A stretch of 10,123 bases of DNA from JBJHBY01 sp050485745 (GTDB taxonomy: Bacteria > Pseudomonadota > Gammaproteobacteria > Pseudomonadales > CAMLJR01). This document shows, piece by piece, positions 1-6,681 of the stretch. The first letter of the stretch is position 1. The number at the start of each line of letters is the position of its first letter. The notes beneath the pieces are model-generated. The model made no database searches. It saw only the letters and a list, made by a program, of their open reading frames with translations, and had not been told where the DNA came from. The translations under genes and the position numbers were made by a program. The DNA lies in contig JBJHBY010000122.1 of NCBI GenBank assembly GCA_050485745.1, positions 1-10,123 of the forward strand, written 5' to 3'.

Positions 1-485
1 TGAAGCGCATCATGGAGCCGCGCACCGCCTCCCCGGCCATGCGCCTGAAGGTGATGCGCGAACTCGACGCCGTCGGCGTACCGGTAACGGCCCTGGTCGC
101 GCCGGTGATTCCCGCCATCAACGATCACGAGATCGAGTCGCTGCTGGAGGCAGTGGCCGCGGCCGGCGCCCGCGATGCGGGTTATGTGCTGCTGCGCCTG
201 CCCCACGAGGTGGCACCTCTGTTTCTGGAGTGGCTGCAGCAGCATTTTCCGCAGCGGGCGCATCACGTCGAGAGCCTGATCCGGCAAAGCCGCGGTGGCA
301 AGCTGTACGACAGCCGCTGGGGGGAGCGCATGCGCGGGCGCGGCACGTTTGCGGAGCTGATCCGGCAGCGCTTTCAGGTCGCACGGCGGCGTCATGGGCT
401 CGGCAGCCGCCCGCGCGAGGCGCTGGACTGCAGCCGCTTTCGTCCGCCGCCAGGCGCGGGGGATCAGCTCACCCTGCCCCTTTAG
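1..485 (+). CDS. PA0069-family radical SAM protein, C-terminal part (5' end outside window)
   Basis: The reading frame is open from base 3 to the TAG at 483-485, giving about 160 residues that begin before the window. Family signatures seen: a VAPVIPAINDHEI segment, then AGYVLLRLPHEV, then GGKLYDSRWGERMRGRG near the C-terminal third. These are typical of the distal part of PA0069/Rv2578c-type radical SAM proteins. The CxxxCxxC motif that binds the 4Fe-4S cluster lies in the N-terminal part and is not visible, so catalytic competence cannot be judged. The reaction of this family is not established; its members are presumed to use SAM and an iron-sulfur cluster in the cytoplasm. An internal ATG at base 12 should not be taken as the start, because the conserved frame continues upstream of it. 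The last 20 or so residues (Pro/Arg-rich) are not conserved family sequence. Confidence 0.85.
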   Translation, partial: KRIMEPRTASPAMRLKVMRELDAVGVPVTALVAPVIPAINDHEIESLLEAVAAAGARDAGYVLLRLPHEVAPLFLEWLQQHFPQRAHHVESLIRQSRGGKLYDSRWGERMRGRGTFAELIRQRFQVARRRHGLGSRPREALDCSRFRPPPGAGDQLTLPL

Positions 486-502
486 GCGCCCGGGCCACCG
501 CC

Positions 503-515
503 ATTATGGAATAAT
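503..515 (+). promoter_or_regulatory. Possible -10 element within an A/T dyad upstream of the NTF2-like gene
   Basis: The 62-bp gap between the radical SAM stop and the next start is GC-rich except for ATTATGGAATAAT, which is a 5-3-5 inverted repeat. Its right part, AATAAT at 510-515, matches the sigma70 -10 consensus at 5 of 6 positions and lies 32 bases before the start codon. No convincing -35 hexamer is visible at 16-18 bp, so this is weak support for a separate promoter. Confidence 0.25.
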
Positions 516-547
516 CCCCGGACCAGCCACCGTATGGGAACAACACC

Positions 548-994
548 ATGCAGACTCCAGAAGCCACGGAACAGCAGGTCAGGGATTATTTCACGGCGAT
601 GGCCGCGGGGGACCTGGAACGCGTCGCGGCGCTGATCACACCGGATATCGTGTTTCAGGCCAGCAGCGGCGAGGGCGCCGGGGCGGTGCTGGAGTTCAGC
701 GGCGCGGCGGTGCTGCTGGACGGCCTGCGCAATATTCTCGGGCAGCTGTATGACCCGGGCTTCGGTCTGCACCCGAGCATCGACAACCTGCTGGTGCAGG
801 GGGAGCGCGCCGCGGCCGAGGTGCGCATCCGCGCCCGCACCGCCAGTGGCGAGCCCTACGACAATCGCTATGCGTTCTTCTTCAAATTTCGCGATGGGCT
901 GATCGCCTCCATCCACGAGCACGTGGATACCGCGTATGTGCGTTCACACCTGACGACCACTCCCGCATCAGCGGGCACGGACCACAAAACCTGA
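548..994 (+). CDS. NTF2-like / SnoaL-like (ketosteroid isomerase fold) protein
   Basis: The protein has 148 residues, the usual size for a single cone-shaped NTF2-like domain. The N-terminal part, VRDYFTAMAAGDLERVAALI (residues 11-30) followed by TPDIVF, is the standard opening of the SnoaL/NTF2-like family: two helices and then a first strand. The later strands EVRIRARTASGEPYDNRYAF and FFKFRDGLIASIHEHVDT (about residues 91-128) fit the curved sheet and the usual ending of the fold. Such proteins are small cytoplasmic enzymes or binding proteins, often acting on polyketide, steroid or other hydrophobic substrates, but the fold does not give a substrate and none is inferred here. The ATG at 548 has only a weak purine stretch (GGGAA) upstream. 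The gene converges on the chemoreceptor gene with a 16-bp gap. The last 15 residues look like a disordered tail. Confidence 0.8.
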   Translation: MQTPEATEQQVRDYFTAMAAGDLERVAALITPDIVFQASSGEGAGAVLEFSGAAVLLDGLRNILGQLYDPGFGLHPSIDNLLVQGERAAAEVRIRARTASGEPYDNRYAFFFKFRDGLIASIHEHVDTAYVRSHLTTTPASAGTDHKT

Positions 995-1007
995 GCGCGC
1001 CCGCGCT
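994..1007. terminator. Short GC hairpin between convergent genes (weak)
   Basis: AGCGC-GCCC-GCGCT begins at the last base of the NTF2-like stop codon and falls in the 16-bp gap between convergent genes. A second small dyad, GTCAG/CTGAC at 1010-1025, overlaps the end of the chemoreceptor gene. Neither is followed by a T-run on either strand, so intrinsic termination is only a possibility. Confidence 0.2.
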
Positions 1008-1010
1008 GCG

Positions 1011-2231
1011 TCAGCCGGCACTGACCCGGGCCGATGCGCTTTCGAGTTCGCCGATGAGCTGACGCAGGCGCCGGCCCATCTCGATGTTCGACTGCAGGCG
1101 CTCGAGCATGCCCCGGGTGGCCTCACGAATGCTTTCCACGCTGTGCAGTACTTCGTCGGTGCCCGCGGTGTGCTCCGCCGACACTCTGGCGATGTCCGCA
1201 TTGGCGTGGTTGATCTGCTGGATTGCACTGTCGATGGCTTCGAGGGCGAAGCGCCCACTGCTGGCGTGTTCAACGCAGCGGGTGGCCTCATCGACGCTGA
1301 GGTTCATGCGCTGCGCGGCGTGATTCATCGCCTGCAACAGGCGATCGATGGCATCCTGGATCTGCACCGTGGAATCCTGCACACGCTGGGCCAGCTTGCG
1401 CACTTCGTCCGCCACCACGGCAAAGCCGCGCCCCTCCTGGCCGGCGCGGGCGGCCTCGATGGCGGCGTTCAGCGCGAGCAGGTTGGTCTGTTCGGCGATG
1501 CCACGAATCTCGGCCACGGCGTTGCCGATCTCGCGGCTGCTCGCCGCCAGGGCCTCGACACTGGCTGCGGACTCACCGATGACTCCGGCCAGATGCTCGA
1601 TGGACTCGGCCGACTGGCCGACCCGCTGCACCCCGTCCCTTGCCGCGTCCATGGCCTCGCCGGACAGGGCGCTGGCCTCGCCGGCGCTGCTGGCGATGCC
1701 GCGAAAGCCCTGCAGCATAGCCTCCACCGCAGTAGCCGAGTGCTCGGTGCCACGCTGCTGGCGCTGCAGTTCGTCGCGACTGCGCTGGTTAGCGTCCGCC
1801 AGCGCTTCCACTTCCACCTCCAGTTGGTGGATGGCCTGTTGCATGCCGCGCACCACCTCCGCGGTGCGCTCCTGCATGGCATTGAAGGCCTCCGCCATGG
1901 CGCCGATCTCATCGCGGGAATCCACTTCCGCACGCACCCCCAGGTTGCCGCTGGTCTGCACCGCCACCATAGTGTCGCGCAGGCGGTGCACGTGACGCTC
2001 GATAAAGCTGATCAGCAACTGGGAGCAGGCCATCTCCACCAGCATCAGCAGCAGCACCACCGTGGCGAAGCCGGGGGCCGTCGCCGCAAACACGGCGGCA
2101 AAAGGCTCGCCGGAGTGCAGCGCGATGCGCTGCATGGCGAAGAGCACCAGGCACAGCAGCACCACAAAAACCAGCAGGTTGAGCAACCAGAATTTGTAGC
2201 GGATCGGTGCGTCGCGAAGCAGTTGCAGCAT
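1011..2231 (-). CDS. Methyl-accepting chemotaxis protein with minimal periplasmic segment
   Basis: This 406-residue chemoreceptor is expected to sit in the inner membrane and signal through CheW/CheA. A first membrane helix covers about residues 14-33 and a second about 50-72. Only about 15 residues lie between them, so there is no ordinary periplasmic ligand domain. A HAMP domain follows at about 75-125 (ending DSRDEIGAMAEAFNAMQERT), then a long cytoplasmic coiled coil. The hairpin tip at about 241-282 is canonical: IAEQTNLLALNAAIEAARAG, then GRGFAVVADEVRKLA. No C-terminal CheR-binding pentapeptide is seen; the protein ends SARVSAG. The start is well supported: GGAG lies 6 bases before the ATG. 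No che genes are in the window, so this is an orphan receptor. It may sense a membrane, redox or cytoplasmic cue, or take input from a partner. The nearest candidate partner is the coiled-coil gene upstream on the same strand. Confidence 0.95.
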   Translation of the reverse strand: MLQLLRDAPIRYKFWLLNLLVFVVLLCLVLFAMQRIALHSGEPFAAVFAATAPGFATVVLLLMLVEMACSQLLISFIERHVHRLRDTMVAVQTSGNLGVRAEVDSRDEIGAMAEAFNAMQERTAEVVRGMQQAIHQLEVEVEALADANQRSRDELQRQQRGTEHSATAVEAMLQGFRGIASSAGEASALSGEAMDAARDGVQRVGQSAESIEHLAGVIGESAASVEALAASSREIGNAVAEIRGIAEQTNLLALNAAIEAARAGQEGRGFAVVADEVRKLAQRVQDSTVQIQDAIDRLLQAMNHAAQRMNLSVDEATRCVEHASSGRFALEAIDSAIQQINHANADIARVSAEHTAGTDEVLHSVESIREATRGMLERLQSNIEMGRRLRQLIGELESASARVSAG

Positions 2232-2280
2232 GGTCTTCTCCGATAAGCGGTTTGCGGTGTTCTATTAGCCCGGCGGCGCA

Positions 2281-2312
2281 CATGCAAACAGGAAGGAGTG
2301 CCTGTTTGCATG
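2281..2312. repeat. Perfect 12-bp inverted repeat between the coiled-coil gene and the chemoreceptor gene
   Basis: CATGCAAACAGG (2281-2292) and CCTGTTTGCATG (2301-2312) are exact reverse complements around an 8-base loop. In the direction of transcription the repeat begins 5 bases after the TAA of the coiled-coil gene and ends about 50 bases before the chemoreceptor ATG. As RNA it would form a strong 12-bp stem, but no T-run follows on either strand, so it is not a classical intrinsic terminator. It could be an operator or a read-through/attenuation hairpin. On the minus strand the arm nearest the receptor gene contains TGTTTG, 17 bases before a possible -10, TAATAG, so it could also overlap the receptor promoter. 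Confidence 0.75.
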
Positions 2313-2317
2313 CCAGG

Positions 2318-4075
2318 TTAATGGACACGCTGCGCGGTCAGGCGTTCGAGCTCCTGCTGGTGGGCCAGACTGACCTGGCTACCCTGCTGCAGGCGGATTT
2401 CCACCTGGCGCTGGCAGGCGGCCAGCGCCTCGTTCATCATGCGGCGCTGGCGGTCGGTCAGGTTCACATCCATAAAGTTGCGGCCCAGCTCCGATTGCAG
2501 GCGCGCCAGTGCGCGCTTGCAATCCTTGGCTACCTGCTCCTGCTGCTGGCGAATGCTGTGCAGGGCCTGGCGGCTGGTATCGGTCCACTGCTCGACCGCA
2601 CTGCCCAGCTGGGCCGCCTGCTCCTGCATGGCCAGACGCTGCACGCAGGCATTCGCCGCCGCCAGCGCATCGCGCAATTGTGGTTGCGGCCGGGCCTCAC
2701 CACCGCGGGGCTTCAAAGCGATGCGCAGGTGGCTGAACAGGGCGGCAGGCTGCCCATCCAGGGTGGTCCAGGGGTCGCCGCCCCCCGGCTTGAGTGCGCG
2801 CAGGGTCTTGATCTCGCGGCCGGGCACGCCGGTCGTGTACTCGAGAGTCTGACGCTGCCCGTACAGCAGGAACTCCGCATCCCAGCCGGCCTCCGAGCAG
2901 CAGGCCCGCAGGGCCACCGCCAGCTGGTCGTAGTCCGGTGCGTCAATGATACGGCGCAGCGCGGTATCGCCTTCACTACTCTCGCTTTCACCACTATCGC
3001 GGGTATCGATCCCGGAGTCGCCCTCTGATTCGAGGCCGGCGCTCTGTTCAAGACTGCGCAGCTGTTCAATCACAGCGCGCAGGTCATCGGTCTCCCACTC
3101 CAGGATCTGGGTGCAGACCTGATAATCGCGCAGCTGCACCTTCAGTTGTTTGAGGGTCTCGGCCGCCCTGGCCTCATCGCCCTCCCGCACCTGCTTCATC
3201 AGCTGCTTTTCCAGCTCGAAGATAATTTCGCGCTGCTCGCTGTTGGCGTCCTGCAGGGTCAGCAGCTCCTGCCGGCTGGTTTCGAGTGCGTCCTGCAGCA
3301 ACTCCGACAATGGCGCCTGGCCAGCCCCGCCGGATACACCTTCGCGATGAATCACCAGCAGCCCCTGGGCCGATTCCTGGCGTGCCTGGGCAGCGGTTAC
3401 CGCGCCCCCCGCCCGTTGCAGGCTGTCCTCGACGCGCCGGGCCTGACGGGTCTGGCGGTGAGCCACGGCCTCGGCGCGATCCAGCAGCGCCGTGGAGGCC
3501 TCGGCGCCCCGCAACTGCCGCAATTCCGCCAGTTGCTGCTTCTGCTGCGACAGGCGCATGTACAGCTGCCCCATCGTGGCCTGCAGGGGTGGTCGCTGCT
3601 CGGGGCTGGCGGCGGCGAGATCCAGCGGTGGGTCGACGCTGGCGGTGAGCATGCCGCGAAGGCTGGTCTCCGCTGCGTCGGGCAGCTGTTCCTGGGCCAG
3701 CTGGAAGATGGGCCGCATCAGGTTCACGATCATTTCCCGATCACTGGCACGCTGCCCCTGATGGCGCAGGGCGCGGCGCTCCGCATCCAGCCAGTGCAGG
3801 CGAAACAGGCGCACCGACGCCTCGATCGACCCTTCGGGAGCCTGGCTCAGGGCGGTCTCGCGCCACTCGCGCTTGAGGTAAGCGGGGATGCCCAGCACTT
3901 CGGCCTGGGCGCGCCGCGCCGCGTCCCGCGCTTCGATGGCGCGGCGCACCTGCTGTTGCAGGCGGCGCATGCGCAGGATGTTGCGCCGCAGCAGGAACGC
4001 GAGGACGGCGACCCCGACCAGGCCGAGAAAAGCCAGCTCCCCCAACAGGATCAGCCAGCCCATGTGACCATTCAT
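2318..4075 (-). CDS. Membrane-anchored coiled-coil protein with GAF-like C-terminal region, function unknown
   Basis: I do not recognise this protein as a named family. From the ATG at 4075 it has 585 residues. A single membrane helix lies at about 6-29, followed by an Arg-rich stretch (RRNILRMRR), so the bulk should be cytoplasmic. Long, charged, Gln/Glu/Leu-rich helices with coiled-coil character follow (about 30-70, 165-230 and 255-345). An acidic Ser/Glu/Asp linker (about 346-370) leads to a compact region with predicted sheet, about 371-480 (RRIIDAPDYDQLAVAL, then FLLYGQRQTLEYTTG). A helical end carries FMDVNLTDRQRRMMNEAL. The last two parts resemble in layout the GAF-like and helical tail of some gammaproteobacterial response regulators; that is inference from remembered patterns. 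The ATG is preferred because AGAGGT lies 8 bases upstream and overlaps the alternative GTG at 4084. That Shine-Dalgarno sequence can pair with CACTCT just before it, which might temper translation. The chemoreceptor gene follows after 86 bp. Confidence 0.8.
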   Translation of the reverse strand: MNGHMGWLILLGELAFLGLVGVAVLAFLLRRNILRMRRLQQQVRRAIEARDAARRAQAEVLGIPAYLKREWRETALSQAPEGSIEASVRLFRLHWLDAERRALRHQGQRASDREMIVNLMRPIFQLAQEQLPDAAETSLRGMLTASVDPPLDLAAASPEQRPPLQATMGQLYMRLSQQKQQLAELRQLRGAEASTALLDRAEAVAHRQTRQARRVEDSLQRAGGAVTAAQARQESAQGLLVIHREGVSGGAGQAPLSELLQDALETSRQELLTLQDANSEQREIIFELEKQLMKQVREGDEARAAETLKQLKVQLRDYQVCTQILEWETDDLRAVIEQLRSLEQSAGLESEGDSGIDTRDSGESESSEGDTALRRIIDAPDYDQLAVALRACCSEAGWDAEFLLYGQRQTLEYTTGVPGREIKTLRALKPGGGDPWTTLDGQPAALFSHLRIALKPRGGEARPQPQLRDALAAANACVQRLAMQEQAAQLGSAVEQWTDTSRQALHSIRQQQEQVAKDCKRALARLQSELGRNFMDVNLTDRQRRMMNEALAACQRQVEIRLQQGSQVSLAHQQELERLTAQRVH

Positions 4076-4169
4076 CGCACCCACCTCTAACGAGAGTGTT
4101 GTGCGTCATCATGTCACAGTTTTGTGCAGGTTCCAGTCCCCCAGGCTCGAATGCTTGCACCGCAACCGA

Positions 4170-5264
4170 TCAGGGTGTGATCGCCACTTTCAGTACGCCG
4201 TCGCGCTGCTGCGCAAACAGCTCATAGGCGGCGACGATGTCATCCAGCCCGAAGCGATGGGTCACCATCGCGGTCAGGTCGACGCGTCCGGAGGCAATCA
4301 CGGTCATCAGGCGGCGCATGCGCTCCTTGCCGCCCGGGCACAGGGTGGTCACGATGTGGTGATCGCCCAGGCCCGCGGCGAAGGCATCCAGCGGCAGCGA
4401 CAACTTGCCCGAATACACCCCCAGGCTGGACAGGGTGCCGCCGGGCTTGAGCACGCGCAGGCAAGCCTCGAAAGTTTCCTGCAGGCCCAGGGCCTCAATG
4501 GCCACATCGACACCGCGCCCGCCGGTCAGGGCCATGATCGCCTCGACCGGGTTCGCCTGCCGGAAGTTGATGGTTTCGTCCGCCCCCAGCTTGCGCGCCA
4601 CGGCCAGGCGCTCCTCGACGCCGTCGACAACAATGATGCGGGTCGCGCCCATGAGCTTGGCACCCGCCGTGGCGCACAGCCCGATCGGCCCCTGGGCGAA
4701 CACCGCCACAGTGTCACCAATGCGGATATGGCCATTCTCGGCGCCACCAAAACCCGTACTCATGATGTCCGGGCACATCAGCACCTGCTCGTCGCTGAGG
4801 CCGTCCGGCACCGGGGTGAGGTTGGCCTGGGCATTGGGGATACGCACATACTCGGCCTGGCAGCCATCGATGGTGTTGCCCAGCTGCCAGCCGCCCAGGG
4901 CCTTGCCGCCACACTGACTGGAGGCGCCGTCGAGGCAGGGGTTGCACTGCCCGCAGGGGGTGATGGCGCCGGCGATGACGCGCTGCCCGACCTCGTAGCC
5001 CGTCACCGCCTCGCCCAGGGCCGCGATCACACCGACCGGCTCGTGCCCCACGGTCAGCCCGCTGGCCACCGGGTATTCGCCCTTGAGGATATGCACATCG
5101 GTGCCGCAGATGGTGGTGGTGGTCACCCGCAGCAGGGCATCCGTGGGGCCGATCCGCGGCACCGGCTTCTGGCGGATCTCGATGCGCCCCGGCTCGACAA
5201 AAACCGCTGCCTTCATGGTCTCGGGCAGGGTTCTGGCGCCCGACTGGGTTCTGGTCGCTGGCAT
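4170..5264 (-). CDS. Zinc-dependent medium-chain alcohol dehydrogenase
   Basis: This cytoplasmic MDR-superfamily enzyme is expected to interconvert alcohols (probably secondary or short-chain) and carbonyls with NAD(P). From the ATG at 5264 it has 364 residues. Catalytic zinc ligands are visible: Cys53 in TTICGTDVH, His74/Glu75 in GHEP, and Asp166 in CPDIMSTGF. An Asp at that last site is typical of the bacterial secondary alcohol dehydrogenase group. Cys104, Cys107, Cys110 and Cys118 (C-x2-C-x2-C-x7-C) form a complete structural-zinc lobe. The Rossmann motif is AQGPIGLCATAGA (about 190-202), and Asp214 at the end of the second strand (VVDG) points to NAD rather than NADP. GGAGGAG lies just before two ATGs. 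The one at 5270 is too close to it, while 5264 has about 7 bases spacing. It lies downstream of the SDR gene but has its own likely promoter with an Fnr/Anr-like site. The exact substrate cannot be read from the sequence. Confidence 0.92.
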   Translation of the reverse strand: MPATRTQSGARTLPETMKAAVFVEPGRIEIRQKPVPRIGPTDALLRVTTTTICGTDVHILKGEYPVASGLTVGHEPVGVIAALGEAVTGYEVGQRVIAGAITPCGQCNPCLDGASSQCGGKALGGWQLGNTIDGCQAEYVRIPNAQANLTPVPDGLSDEQVLMCPDIMSTGFGGAENGHIRIGDTVAVFAQGPIGLCATAGAKLMGATRIIVVDGVEERLAVARKLGADETINFRQANPVEAIMALTGGRGVDVAIEALGLQETFEACLRVLKPGGTLSSLGVYSGKLSLPLDAFAAGLGDHHIVTTLCPGGKERMRRLMTVIASGRVDLTAMVTHRFGLDDIVAAYELFAQQRDGVLKVAITP

Positions 5265-5323
5265 GGTCATGCTCCTCCCGGCTGGATGGGATCGCGGGGC
5301 AGTGCAGCCTCCCCAATCACACC

Positions 5324-5364
5324 AGTGTACCGCCGCGCCCTGTCATTTTCCTGATCGAGGTCAA
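5324..5364 (-). promoter_or_regulatory. Candidate Fnr/Anr-activated class II promoter of the alcohol dehydrogenase gene
   Basis: CTGATCGAGGTCAA at 5351-5364 differs from the TTGAT-N4-ATCAA Fnr/Anr consensus by one base in each half. On the minus strand, TACACT (5329-5324) makes a fair -10, matching TATAAT at 4 of 6 positions. The box centre is 31 bases from the -10 centre, so a start near 5316-5317 places the box at about -41, the class II activator position known for Fnr-type regulators. No good -35 is seen, as expected for an activator-dependent promoter. The 5' UTR would be about 52 bases. Confidence 0.5.
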
Positions 5365-5372
5365 AGCCTCGC

Positions 5373-5390
5373 GTGCCGCGGCGGCCGCAC
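5373..5390 (-). terminator. GC-rich hairpin after the SDR gene (weak)
   Basis: GTGC at 5373-5376 pairs with GCAC at 5387-5390, and after one mismatch GC pairs with GC around a 4-base loop. The hairpin lies 27 bases beyond the SDR stop and just before the alcohol dehydrogenase control region. Only a TTT follows, so intrinsic termination is uncertain. Confidence 0.2.
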
Positions 5391-5416
5391 CAACAACCTC
5401 ATCGTGGGATAGGGCT

Positions 5417-6442
5417 TCAGTCCTCCGCCAGTTTGCCCACATCCCCCGCGGACAGCTGCCCGTCGCGGTACATCCACACCAGCAGGTCGCGGAAGGACTG
5501 CTCAGCGCTCATCGACTGTACACCGAGTTGCTGCGCCGCCGGGCCGTCATCGCAGGGCACGCTGCGGGTCAGCACGTCGGCCTTTTCCAGCGTCAGCTGT
5601 GGCTGCAGGCCAAACAGGCGTGTACCGAGGTCGCCGATGCGTCCGAACAACCGCATCAGCCAGCCGGGCATACGCTGCTGGCCGAGTTCGCGCCCGGTCA
5701 GGCGGCACAACAGCCCGTGCAATTCGGCGTGGCTGAGAAAGTTGCCACCGAACATGAAGCGCCGCGCACCCTGGCCGGGCTGCAGCGCCGCGGTGATGAC
5801 CCGGGCGAGGTCGCGCGCATCGGTGTAGACCAGCCCGCCCTCGGTCACCAGTACCTTGCCCTGGCGCAGGAAGTCCGCCAGCATCTGCGGTCCGATGCTG
5901 AAGGTCGGGTCGTGGGGGCCATGCACGGCCCCGGGGTAGACCGTCACCACCGGCGCCCCCCGGGCCTGGTGCTCCCGGGCAATGGACTCCGCATCCGCCT
6001 TGGTGTGGGCATAGAAGCCATCCGGGGTCTGTACCGGATCCTCCGCGCGCTGGCGATCACCGGGGGGCGGGAACAGGGCAAGGATGCTGGACACGTAGAT
6101 GACCGGGTCCAGCTTTGCGGCAACCGCCGCCTCCAGTATTTTTCGGGTGCCATCGACGTTAATGTGCCGCACCTTCTCCGCGTCGTTCACATCATTGGAG
6201 AACAGCCCGGCGCAGTGCACCAGGGCGTCGCAGCCCTGCAACCAGGTGACCAGCTCCCCGGCCTGCAGCAGGTCCCCCTCGCAGACCTCGATGGCCGCGG
6301 TATCGACCCCGAGGGGCGCCATCACCCGCTCCAGCTTGTCGCGGCTGCGCACCAGCGCCCGCACCTGATGCCCCGCAGCCAGCATCGCCGCCGCCGCGTG
6401 GCAGCCAACCAGGCCGGTAATCCCCGTGATAAATACGCGCAT
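5417..6442 (-). CDS. NAD(P)-dependent extended SDR (epimerase/dehydratase or dihydroflavonol-reductase-like)
   Basis: This is a 341-residue extended short-chain dehydrogenase. The N-terminal nucleotide-binding motif TGxxGxxG is present as TGITGLVG (residues 6-13), followed by the acidic turn CEGDL (54-58) and the HCAG (76-79) and HINVDGT segments. The catalytic residues are complete: Ser118/119 in YVSSI, and Tyr144/Lys148 in FYAHTKAD. YPGAVHGPHD and VYTDARDLARVI match the C-terminal substrate-binding part of dihydroflavonol-4-reductase/3-beta-HSD-like SDRs. Its natural substrate is unknown; members reduce or oxidise hydroxyl/keto groups on varied lipophilic or sugar-nucleotide substrates in the cytoplasm. 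GGGAG lies 5 bases before the ATG. The alcohol dehydrogenase gene follows on the same strand after 152 bp, so the two may share read-through, although that gap carries its own promoter signals. Upstream it is divergent from ndh across about 300 bp. Confidence 0.92.
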   Translation of the reverse strand: MRVFITGITGLVGCHAAAAMLAAGHQVRALVRSRDKLERVMAPLGVDTAAIEVCEGDLLQAGELVTWLQGCDALVHCAGLFSNDVNDAEKVRHINVDGTRKILEAAVAAKLDPVIYVSSILALFPPPGDRQRAEDPVQTPDGFYAHTKADAESIAREHQARGAPVVTVYPGAVHGPHDPTFSIGPQMLADFLRQGKVLVTEGGLVYTDARDLARVITAALQPGQGARRFMFGGNFLSHAELHGLLCRLTGRELGQQRMPGWLMRLFGRIGDLGTRLFGLQPQLTLEKADVLTRSVPCDDGPAAQQLGVQSMSAEQSFRDLLVWMYRDGQLSAGDVGKLAED

Positions 6443-6578
6443 ACCTGCTCCCGCAAACCTGCGACCGCAAGGAATCGTTCAACCCAGTGGCTCGACGAAA
6501 GGATGCGACCGAAAGAGAACCATTCGACTGAAATGTTTTCTGGGCGCAGCTTACCCCGGGCGGCAGCGTGAATCCAGT

Positions 6579-6620
6579 CTTGCCATGTCTCCCCCCTTTG
6601 CCGCGCCATTCCCTTGCCAT
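6579..6620 (+). repeat. Two direct CTTGCCAT copies, each followed by a C-run
   Basis: CTTGCCAT occurs at 6579-6586 and 6613-6620, start to start 34 bp, and each copy is followed within a few bases by six or seven Cs. A third, shorter GCCAT lies between them at 6605-6609. The spacing is near three helical turns, which would suit a regulator binding repeated sites, but chance in a C-rich region is possible. Confidence 0.4.
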
Positions 6621-6681
6621 ACCCCCCCGGCACCGGATCCGGGCGGCGCGGGGCCGGCCGATGCCTGCATAGGGTGCCAGA

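Noticed and set aside
1143..2246. Long open frame on the plus strand opposite the chemoreceptor gene
   Set aside because: It is antisense to a protein with an unmistakable signalling tip; its His/Gln/Leu-rich text has no recognisable domain and arises from GC-rich codon use.
2281..2312. Reading the inverted repeat as a PsrA-type fatty-acid regulator site (CAAAC...GTTTG)
   Set aside because: The half-sites are 14 bases apart, much wider than the few bases expected, and the neighbours are not lipid genes.
4082..4084. GTG start for the coiled-coil protein
   Set aside because: It overlaps the only good Shine-Dalgarno; the ATG at 4075 is at proper spacing.
3146..4090. Plus-strand open frame opposite the coiled-coil gene
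   Set aside because: Low-complexity Gln/Leu/Gly text without motifs. The minus-strand frame has a membrane helix, a linker, a good Shine-Dalgarno and full length.
5268..5270. Earlier ATG of the alcohol dehydrogenase
   Set aside because: Only 1-3 bases separate it from GGAGGAG; the ATG six bases on has the usual spacing. The choice changes two residues only.
4101..5354. 417-codon open frame on the plus strand opposite the alcohol dehydrogenase
   Set aside because: The minus-strand enzyme has all its zinc ligands and a cofactor motif. The opposite frame is an antisense shadow without a domain.
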